Source of the DNA: an alpha proteobacterium U9-1i
Lineage (GTDB): Bacteria > Pseudomonadota > Alphaproteobacteria > Caulobacterales > Aquidulcibacteraceae
Length of the DNA: 64,000 nt
Reading direction: 5' to 3'
Assembly (NCBI GenBank): GCA_000974665.1
Contig: BBSY01000002.1
Coordinates: 620,001 to 684,000 of the forward strand
Shown: piece by piece, positions 57,259 through 64,000 of the stretch
Layout of the letters: each line of letters opens with the position of its first letter
Numbering within the stretch: position 1 is the stretch's first letter
Program-made: the position numbers and the translations under genes
Notes under the pieces: generated by a model
Told to the model about the DNA's origin: nothing
Seen by the model: the letters and a program-made list of their open reading frames with translations, nothing else
Database searches by the model: none

Positions 57259-59607
57259 TCAGGCGCTTCGCGTCGCGGGCGTATTGGCGTCCTGCGATGG
57301 CGTCGCCGTTCGGCGGCTGATCAAGGCCACCGTCTCCATCACCTGCTCAAGCGCGCGAATGCTCTTTCGCTCAGCATCCGCCAAGCGCTCCTCGACGCGG
57401 TCACGCAGAGTCTGAAGCTCGGCATTCATCGCCGGGTCCCCCAATTTGTTCTCCACCGCCGAGATGCGCGCGTGATTGTCGTTCAGAAAACGTGCGATGT
57501 CCGCAGTCAGTGTTTCCAGCGCATCGACCTGGCGAAGCTCCGCCTCACGCATGCGTTCTGTCAGCGCCGCCGTCATTTCATGTGCGCCCGAAGCCTGCTG
57601 AAGCCGCAACTCCGCGATCGCGACTTCAACGTCCTGCAAGCGCTCGGCGGTCTCAACGGAAGCGTCCGCACCTTGAGCGGAGAGCCGGTCGACGACACGC
57701 GCGAGATTGCGCACATGGTCGGTGGTTTCAATGGAAGCGGCTTCTTGCGCTGCGATCCGCGCGGCGTTGCTTTGGTTGGCCGCGTCGATACGCTTGGTGA
57801 GGGACGACAATGCGTCTTCCATGCGCGACGTCACCGCTTGGCTCACGTGATCAGCTTGGCCGGCGACGATCTCGACGCGTGCGCGCAAACCTTCCATCGC
57901 CGTGGCATGTGCGGCGGCCGCGCTTTCGAGGCCGGTCATGCGACCAGGCAGTTTCGATAGGTCGCCATCCACTTTGGCGGCCACAGAGTCGATCCGCGCT
58001 TGCAGTCCCGCGCGCTGCCCGCGAAGTGCGGCAAGCTCGTGGGCGATGCGTTGGTCGCCTTCGTCAGCATGAGCACGCGCGGCGTGCGAGACATTGGCGA
58101 TGTCGAGCTTCAGCGCTTGTTCGGTCGTGACGCGCGCGCGCTCTGTGTCCTCGAAGCTCAGCCGCATGACGCTTTCGAGCGCCGCGCGATCCTGCGCGCT
58201 TTTCTCCAACGCCGCGAGCGTGCAAGCTTCGACGCGGTGGATTTCAGCCATCGCCGTATGGTGAGCGTGCGCGGCGTCCGCCTCACTGTCGCTCATGCGC
58301 GCCGTGACGGCGTCAAGGCGGCCAGACCACGCGTCGCGGGCGAGCGCCAAATCTTGCCGCGCTTGCGCGGCGGTTTCGCCAGCACGGCGATCAATGATCT
58401 CCCGAACGGCGCCGATGTCGCTGATCGTGTTGGCGATGACGGAATCGACCAGCTTCAATCGCGCCTGAACGTTGGCTTGGGCCTCGCGGAAGCCAGCGCT
58501 TTCGCGCGCCAGCTCAGCGCGAAGCGCTTCGTGTGCGCCGCGCGCGTCGTGCGCGACACGGGCGACATCAACCGCCAAGGCCGCGTGTGCGGCGCGCAGC
58601 GTGTCGGCCGTAGCTTCAAGCGCAGTCTGGCCCGCGTCCTCTACGTCGCTCAATCGTAAGCGCATATTCTCGGTCGCGACGGCGGCATTGCGTTCGTGCT
58701 CGATCACGCGGCTGTTGAGCGCGCTGACGAGTTCCACGGAGTCCGCGAAGGCGGCGTGCATGCGTGCTTGGGTTTCGGCGGCTGTTTCAGCAAGCCGGCC
58801 TTCGACCGTCTCCCGCAGCGCGCGCATTTCGCTCAGTACATGCGCGGCGGCCTCGTCGGCGTGATTTGCCGCGGCGACGGCGGCGGTTCGCAGTTCGTCC
58901 AGATCTGACCGGAGCCGGGCGTCCGTGGCGCGGCTGATCTCGCGCAGATCTTGCGAGATCGCCTGCCGCAGCGCGTCTTGCGAGCGGGCAAGCTCCGCGC
59001 CGGCGCGATCGGCGTCGCGGGCGATGTCGTCGGTGACCGCCAGACGTTGGTCCAGGTCAGCGACGCGTTCGGCAAGGTCCGCATGGGCGAGGGCGTTGGT
59101 GGCGTTCAGATGGGATAGGCCACCCTCTGCTTGGGCCAATTGCCCCCGAACGGCAGTGAGGCTGACCGAAAGCTCGTTGAGCGCTCCGCTTAGGCTTTCT
59201 GCGGCTTCGTTATAGGTCGCGTCTTGTTCGTCCACCCGGCCAGCGAGACTTAACACCGAGCCATCAACGGCGTTGATGGCGTGGTCGAGGCTACTGACGG
59301 CGGTGGCGATGCGGCGCTCAAGCGCGTCGAGGCGATGCGCGATGGTCACGTCTTCGCCTTGTTTGCGGCGCGGCAGCGCGTATGGCGCTTCATGGGCGGA
59401 GGCTGGCTGAGCTGGCTGCGCTGAAGGCCTAACTTCGGGCGGCGCGGCGAGCGCTTCCGGCTCGATCGGTCGATCCATCGTGTCGAACGCCTGCTCAAGC
59501 AGCAATTCGGTGAGATAATCGTCGAGGCTAACGCCGCGCGCTTCGGCGGCGGCAGCCGCTTGCGCCCGCACTTCGGGGTCCAGGGCGTCCCAAGCGTCCT
59601 CGTTCAT
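57259..59607 (-). CDS. Long coiled-coil protein with PodJ-like N-terminus
   Basis: About 782 aa from the Met at 59607. The first 30 residues (AWDALDPEVRAQAAAAAEAR, then GVSLDDYLTELLLEQAF) resemble the N-terminus of PodJ and related polarity proteins, which read DP-x-x-R-x-x-A-x-x-x-A followed by GxSLxxWL. From about residue 90 to the end the protein is almost continuous coiled coil (heptads of Ala, Leu, Asp/Glu and Arg). It has no membrane segment or peptidoglycan-binding domain. A structural or scaffold role is likely. Confidence 0.65.
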   Translation of the reverse strand: MNEDAWDALDPEVRAQAAAAAEARGVSLDDYLTELLLEQAFDTMDRPIEPEALAAPPEVRPSAQPAQPASAHEAPYALPRRKQGEDVTIAHRLDALERRIATAVSSLDHAINAVDGSVLSLAGRVDEQDATYNEAAESLSGALNELSVSLTAVRGQLAQAEGGLSHLNATNALAHADLAERVADLDQRLAVTDDIARDADRAGAELARSQDALRQAISQDLREISRATDARLRSDLDELRTAAVAAANHADEAAAHVLSEMRALRETVEGRLAETAAETQARMHAAFADSVELVSALNSRVIEHERNAAVATENMRLRLSDVEDAGQTALEATADTLRAAHAALAVDVARVAHDARGAHEALRAELARESAGFREAQANVQARLKLVDSVIANTISDIGAVREIIDRRAGETAAQARQDLALARDAWSGRLDAVTARMSDSEADAAHAHHTAMAEIHRVEACTLAALEKSAQDRAALESVMRLSFEDTERARVTTEQALKLDIANVSHAARAHADEGDQRIAHELAALRGQRAGLQARIDSVAAKVDGDLSKLPGRMTGLESAAAAHATAMEGLRARVEIVAGQADHVSQAVTSRMEDALSSLTKRIDAANQSNAARIAAQEAASIETTDHVRNLARVVDRLSAQGADASVETAERLQDVEVAIAELRLQQASGAHEMTAALTERMREAELRQVDALETLTADIARFLNDNHARISAVENKLGDPAMNAELQTLRDRVEERLADAERKSIRALEQVMETVALISRRTATPSQDANTPATRSA

Positions 59608-59628
59608 GTGTCCAGCCTTGCCGCGCAT

Positions 59629-59956
59629 CCGATCAGCAATGCGCCAGCGTGCTTAAGGTCGCGTAAAATAGAGGCTTTGTTCGGTGCGGGCGCCTCAAAT
59701 GCGACCCGGCGCCATAATTTGTTGCGGCGCGTTTAACGATTGTGACGCGCAACCCATTCCGGCAGCATGTAAAAATGCGTGAATGAGGCGTCACGGTCGC
59801 GTGCAAATCATGGCATTGTACGCGGACGATTTGGGGCGATGCGGGCGCGCCAAGCGCAACTTCTCCTCACGAGCGCCTGAATTGTATGGCGTTTTGGTAA
59901 GGCGTTGAACGTCGGCTCGGCGAGCGTGACACCGGCGGCGACGCGACGGAGGCACG
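59629..59956. other. 328-bp intergenic region between the coiled-coil and prkA genes
   Basis: The region separates divergent genes and should hold both promoters. GGAGG lies close to the prkA start. No RNA gene, long inverted repeat or credible small coding frame was seen. Confidence 0.5.
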
Positions 59957-61897
59957 ATGTCTGACGAGATCTTTCGCACCTATGCCCGCGCTTTCGAGCA
60001 GCGGCGCGAAGCGGAAATGTCGCTGCAGGATTTTCTGACGCTCTGCCGCGACGATCCCATGGCGTATGCAAGCGCGCATGAGCGCCTGCTGAAAGCGATC
60101 GGCGAGCCCAGGATGGTCGATACGTCGAAGGACGCTCGGCTCGGCCGCATCTTCATGAACCGCACGGTCCGGTTCTATCCGGCGTTCGCTGAGTTTTACG
60201 GCATGGAGGAAACGATCGAACGGATCGTCGCCTTCTTCCGTCACGCGGCGCAGGGCTTGGAGGAGCGCAAGCAAATCCTTTACCTGCTTGGCCCTGTCGG
60301 CGGCGGTAAATCCTCTCTGGCGGAGCGCTTGAAGGCGCTCATGGAAGACCAGCCAATTTATGTGCTTAAGGCCGGCGATCAGATGTCGCCGGTGTTTGAG
60401 CACCCGCTCGGCCTGTTCGACCCTGAGGTTTGGGGCGAAAAGCTTGAGGACGGTTACGGCATCCCGCCGCGGCGATTGACCGGCTTGATGAGCCCGTGGT
60501 GCATCAAGCGGCTCGACGAATTCGGCGGCGACATCACGAAGTTTCGCGTGGCGAAGATCAACCCATCGCGCTTGCGCCAAATTGGCGTCGGCAAGGTCGA
60601 GCCGGGCGACGACAACAACCAGGACGTCTCCTCGTTGGTCGGCAAGGTCGATATTCGCAAGCTTGAGATGCACGCGCAAAACGATCCTGACGCCTACTCG
60701 TACTCAGGCGGCCTGAACCGCGCCAACCAGGGCATTCTCGAATTCGTCGAGATGTTCAAAGCGCCGATCAAGATGCTCCATCCGCTGCTGACGGCGACAC
60801 AGGAAGGCAATTACGTCGGTACGGAAAACATTGGCGCCATCCCGTATCAAGGGATCATCATGGCGCACTCGAACGAGGCCGAGTGGCAGACGTTCAAGAA
60901 CAACAAGAACAATGAAGCCTTCATCGACCGCATCTTTGTGATCAAGGTTCCGTACTGCCTCCGGGTGATGGAAGAGCAAAAAATATATGAAAAGCTCGTG
61001 CGCGGTTCCGAGTTGACGGAGGCGCCGTGCGCGCCGGGGACGCTTGAGATGATGGCGCGCTTTTCGGTGCTCTCGCGCCTGAAGGAGCACGAGAACTCCA
61101 ACGCCTTCGCGAAAATGCGCGTCTATAACGGCGAGAGCCTCAAGGAGGTCGATCCGAAAGCGCGCACCTTGCAGGAATACAAGGACGCCGCGGGCGTGGA
61201 CGAAGGCATGGAAGGCATCTCGACGCGCTTCGCGTTCAAGGTGCTGGCCGCCACTTACAATCACGACACGCAGGAGGTGGCGGCCGATCCCGTGCATCTG
61301 ATGTATGTGCTGGAGCAGGCCATCCGCCGCGAGCAATTCCCTCAAGAGAACGAGAACAAGCTCATCGAGTTCATCAAAGCAGAGCTTGCGCCGCGCTACG
61401 CCGAATTCATCGGCCATGAAATTCAGAAGGCGTACCTGGAGAGCTACCACGATTACGGTCAGAACCTGTTTGACCGTTACGTCGATTATGCGGACGCATG
61501 GATTGAAGACATCGACTTCAAGGACCCCGATACTGGTCAGCTGCTCAATCGCGAACTCCTGAATCAGGAGCTTTCAAAGATTGAAAAGCCGGCGGGGATC
61601 GCCAACCCAAAGGATTTCCGCAACGAAGTCGTGAAGTTCACGCTGCGCGCGCGCGCAGGTCATGGCGGCAAGAATCCATCTTGGACGAGCTACGAGAAAA
61701 TCCGCGAAGTGATTGAGCGGCGCATGTTCAGCCAAGTCGAGGATCTGCTGCCGGTGATCACGTTCGGCTCGAAGAAGGATAGCGACAGCGAAAAGAAGCA
61801 TGAGGAATTCGTGCTGCGCATGGTGGAGCGCGGCTATACTGAACGCCAAGTGCGGCGCTTGGTTGAATGGTACATGCGGGTCAAGCAGGCTGGGTAA
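59957..61897 (+). CDS. prkA: PrkA-family serine protein kinase (YeaG-like)
   Basis: A 646-aa protein, the normal YeaG length. The N-terminal AAA part has MEETIERIVAFFRHAAQGLE, YLLGPVGGGKSSLAERL (P-loop) and GIIMAHSNEAEWQTFKNN. The C-terminal part is the PrkA kinase-like domain (ENKLIEFIKAELAPRYAEFI). Members act in stress and starvation adaptation and may be AAA proteases as well as kinases. It is followed 42 bp later by DUF444 and then SpoVR, the usual operon order. Confidence 0.96.
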   Translation: MSDEIFRTYARAFEQRREAEMSLQDFLTLCRDDPMAYASAHERLLKAIGEPRMVDTSKDARLGRIFMNRTVRFYPAFAEFYGMEETIERIVAFFRHAAQGLEERKQILYLLGPVGGGKSSLAERLKALMEDQPIYVLKAGDQMSPVFEHPLGLFDPEVWGEKLEDGYGIPPRRLTGLMSPWCIKRLDEFGGDITKFRVAKINPSRLRQIGVGKVEPGDDNNQDVSSLVGKVDIRKLEMHAQNDPDAYSYSGGLNRANQGILEFVEMFKAPIKMLHPLLTATQEGNYVGTENIGAIPYQGIIMAHSNEAEWQTFKNNKNNEAFIDRIFVIKVPYCLRVMEEQKIYEKLVRGSELTEAPCAPGTLEMMARFSVLSRLKEHENSNAFAKMRVYNGESLKEVDPKARTLQEYKDAAGVDEGMEGISTRFAFKVLAATYNHDTQEVAADPVHLMYVLEQAIRREQFPQENENKLIEFIKAELAPRYAEFIGHEIQKAYLESYHDYGQNLFDRYVDYADAWIEDIDFKDPDTGQLLNRELLNQELSKIEKPAGIANPKDFRNEVVKFTLRARAGHGGKNPSWTSYEKIREVIERRMFSQVEDLLPVITFGSKKDSDSEKKHEEFVLRMVERGYTERQVRRLVEWYMRVKQAG

Positions 61898-61939
61898 CCG
61901 GCCCAAACAAACGAGACGTGCGTTGGATAGGGCTGGCGT

Positions 61940-63244
61940 ATGCACATAATCGACCGGCGCTTGAATCCCGGCGGCAAGAGCCTGGCCAATCGCCAGCGCT
62001 TCATGCGCCGCGCGCGCGCATTGGTGCGCAAGGCCGTGCGCGAAGCGTCATCGCATCGTTCGATCAAGGACGCCGGCAAGGGCGGAGAAGTTTCGGTGCC
62101 GTCGGGCAGCGTGCATGAGCCGATGCTGCGGCGCGGCGCGCAAGGCGGCAATCGCGACTACGTGTTGCCGGGCAACAAGAAGTACGTCGAAGGCGATGGC
62201 ATCCCGCGCCCAGAGGGCGGTGGCGGGCAGGGCTCGAAGGCGAGCGACAGCGGCGAGGGCGAAGACGAGTTCCGCTTCGCGCTGTCCGACGAAGAATATC
62301 TCGATCTCTACCTGGAAGACCTTGAGCTGCCCGATCTAGCCAAGCGGCAGCTATCCGGCGTTGAGTCCGTGCAATGGCGCCAGGCGGGCTTCTCAACCGC
62401 CGGCCCGCCGTCGCGCATCTCGGTGCCCCGCACATTGCGGCATTCGATGTCGCGGCGCATGGCGCTGAAACGCCCGAAGCCCGAGGAGATCGAAGCCTTG
62501 CGCGCCGAGATCGAGCGGCTGGAGCGCGAGGGCGGGCACTTCGAGGAGTTGGTCAAGCTCCGCGCCGACCTGGAGCTTCGCCTCACCCGCACCAAGCGCA
62601 TTCCCTATATCGATCCCGTCGATGTTCGGTATCGCCGGCTTGAATCTGTCCCCAAGCCGATCGCCAAAGCGGTGATGTTTTGCCTGATGGACGTGTCCGG
62701 CTCGATGAACGAGCACATGAAGGATCTGGCCAAGCGCTTCTATTCGCTGCTCTACCTGTTCTTGAAGCGCCGTTACGATCACGTCGAGGTGGTGTTCATC
62801 CGTCACACGCACGAAGCGCAAGAGGTGGATGAGCAAACCTTTTTCTACTCGCGCGAAACGGGCGGCACCGTTGTGTCCACAGCGCTTTTCAAGATGGACG
62901 AGATCGTCCGCGAGCGTTTCCCGATCAGCGATTGGAATATTTACGCCGCGCAAGCCTCCGACGGCGACAACACGTCGAGCGATAACGCTGTGGTGTTGAC
63001 GCAGCTGAAGGATGTGATCCTCCCGATGTGCCAATACTATGCCTATGTCGAAGTCGGCATGGACGACGATGACGATCATCCCGGCGCAGGAGAGCCAAGC
63101 ACGAATTTGTGGCGCGCCTATCGCCGCGTCGGCGATGATCAGCCCTTCGCGATGCGCAAAGTCCGCCACCGCCGGGACATCTACCCGGTGTTCCGCGATC
63201 TGTTCACGCGCCGTCCCGAAGGCGTTTCGTCGGAGGGCGCGTGA
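61940..63244 (+). CDS. yeaH: DUF444 protein (YeaH/YhbH)
   Basis: A 434-aa protein beginning MHIIDRRLNPGGKSLANRQR, the family's usual start. The C-terminal half has a von Willebrand A-like metal site (VMFCLMDVSGSMNEHMKDLA) and HVEVVFIRHTHEAQEVDE. The middle is Gly-rich and low-complexity (PEGGGGQGSKASDSGEGED). It functions with PrkA and SpoVR in stress response. Its stop overlaps the SpoVR start by one base. Confidence 0.96.
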   Translation: MHIIDRRLNPGGKSLANRQRFMRRARALVRKAVREASSHRSIKDAGKGGEVSVPSGSVHEPMLRRGAQGGNRDYVLPGNKKYVEGDGIPRPEGGGGQGSKASDSGEGEDEFRFALSDEEYLDLYLEDLELPDLAKRQLSGVESVQWRQAGFSTAGPPSRISVPRTLRHSMSRRMALKRPKPEEIEALRAEIERLEREGGHFEELVKLRADLELRLTRTKRIPYIDPVDVRYRRLESVPKPIAKAVMFCLMDVSGSMNEHMKDLAKRFYSLLYLFLKRRYDHVEVVFIRHTHEAQEVDEQTFFYSRETGGTVVSTALFKMDEIVRERFPISDWNIYAAQASDGDNTSSDNAVVLTQLKDVILPMCQYYAYVEVGMDDDDDHPGAGEPSTNLWRAYRRVGDDQPFAMRKVRHRRDIYPVFRDLFTRRPEGVSSEGA

Positions 63245-64000
63245 TGTTGGGCGATAGCGGCAAGCTGCTCTTCACCGGGCCGGACTGGGATTTCGATCTG
63301 ATCAAGCGCGTGCACGAAGCGTGCGGCGAGGTCGGGATCAAGGAGATGGGGCTCGATCCCTATCCCAACCAGATCGAAGTGATCACAACAGAACAGATGC
63401 TCGACGCGTACGCCTCGACCGGTATGCCCTTGTTCTACCGTCACTGGAGCTTCGGCAAGGAATTCGCACGCAACGAGGCGCTTTACCGCAAGGGCTATCA
63501 GGGTCTCGCCTACGAGATCGTCATCAATTCCAACCCGTGCATCGTCTACATTATGGAAGAAAACTCCGCGACGATGCAGACGCTTGTGCTCGCGCACGCG
63601 GGTTATGGACACAGCCACTTCTTCAAGAACAATTATCTGTTCAAGCAATGGACAGATGCGGACGGTATCCTCGATTACCTTGAGTTCGCGCGTGGCTTTA
63701 TCGCCAAGTGCGAGGACCGCTACGGCATCGGCGAAGTTGAGCGTGTGCTTGACGCAGCGCATGCGCTGCAAAGCCACGGCATTCACCGCTTCCCACGTAA
63801 GCGCATGCCGGACCTGCGCTCCGAGGAGCGCCGCGAGGAAGAGCGCCGCCGGCATGGCGAGCAATTGTTCAACGACCTCTGGCGCACCGTACCGCAAGGC
63901 AAACGCAAGCCCAGCAAGGACGATGATGAGCGCCGCAAAGCTTTGCTCGGCCTTCCCGAAGAGAATTTGCTGTATTTCTTGGAGAAGACGTCTCCGCGGC
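63244..64000 (+). CDS. spoVR: SpoVR-family protein, cut by the window end
   Basis: The gene starts at ATG 63244 (TGATG overlap with DUF444) and is still open at 64000, so about 252 residues are visible of roughly 500. Read from the sequence, it starts MLGDSGKLLFTGPDWDFDLI, followed by YPNQIEVITTEQMLDAYAST, FYRHWSFGKEFARNEALYRK, then EIVINSNPCIVYIMEENSAT and LVLAHAGYGHSHFFKNNYLF, all SpoVR family marks. It completes the PrkA-DUF444-SpoVR operon. Its role outside sporulating bacteria is in stress physiology but poorly defined. Confidence 0.97.
   Translation, partial: MLGDSGKLLFTGPDWDFDLIKRVHEACGEVGIKEMGLDPYPNQIEVITTEQMLDAYASTGMPLFYRHWSFGKEFARNEALYRKGYQGLAYEIVINSNPCIVYIMEENSATMQTLVLAHAGYGHSHFFKNNYLFKQWTDADGILDYLEFARGFIAKCEDRYGIGEVERVLDAAHALQSHGIHRFPRKRMPDLRSEERREEERRRHGEQLFNDLWRTVPQGKRKPSKDDDERRKALLGLPEENLLYFLEKTSPR

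Noticed and set aside
1-64000. CRISPR array
   Set aside because: No regularly spaced direct repeats with spacers were seen; the only repeat families are short arm-site-like motifs and the tRNA fragments.

Overview
The window is GC-rich DNA from an alphaproteobacterium. A member of the Caulobacterales/Hyphomonadaceae type is plausible: there is a chromosomal PrkA-DUF444-SpoVR operon, a coiled-coil protein whose N-terminus resembles PodJ, and alphaproteobacterial-style relaxases and S26 peptidase. The genus cannot be fixed from the sequence. Most of the window is accessory DNA; ordinary chromosome begins at about 53.1 kb.

Two integrative elements sit in tandem. A perfect 45-bp direct repeat (15742-15786 and 53052-53096) is the 3' part of a tRNA-Gly(GCC) gene, from the anticodon loop to CCA. 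Each copy lies just beyond the start of a tyrosine integrase on the minus strand (14283-15569 and 51487-52818). Neither copy has a tRNA 5' half, so the intact tRNA should lie left of base 1. Element 1 runs from outside the window to 15786 and element 2 from 15787 to 53096. Each has its own DUF3363-type relaxase, and repeated short motifs that look like integrase arm sites lie near the att sites.

Element 1 (1-15786): an SSB-like protein, a membrane protein, a Phd/PemK-like toxin-antitoxin pair, and a defence-like block of two convergent operons. The plus-strand operon encodes an HTH-RelA/SpoT-domain giant (1108 aa) followed by two proteins with HEPN-type Rx4H motifs. The minus-strand operon encodes a DUF4145 protein, a degenerate HNH/zinc protein and an unknown protein. 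Then come an S26/TraF-like peptidase, a relaxase, an excisionase-like HTH protein and the integrase.

Element 2 (15787-53096): at its left end is a STAND-like NTPase with a C-terminal PD-(D/E)XK-like motif, coupled to a small HEPN-motif protein and facing another HEPN-motif protein. Next are an operon of two Tat-signal paralogues flanking a membrane protein, small HTH proteins and a relaxase. A large metal-resistance cargo follows: a mer-like operon (MerR, MerT, thioredoxin-like, GDCCVxC, bleomycin-resistance VOC protein); a copper/heavy-metal RND pump (TolC-CusB-CusA-CusF); a CnrYXH-like ECF sigma module; CueR with a textbook operator driving a CopA P-type ATPase; and periplasmic copper proteins (CusF, multicopper oxidase, CopB). 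An OLD-like ATPase behind a cluster of palindromes and the integrase close the element.

Chromosome (53097-64000): amidohydrolase, SAM methyltransferase, TesB thioesterase, a peroxiredoxin-like/2OG-dioxygenase fusion, a 782-aa coiled-coil protein, and the PrkA-DUF444-SpoVR operon, whose last gene runs off the window end.

The most interesting candidates are the HTH-RelA/SpoT plus double-HEPN operon, the NTPase-nuclease plus HEPN pair, and the tandem tRNA-Gly elements with their shared 20-bp site upstream of the mobilisation genes.
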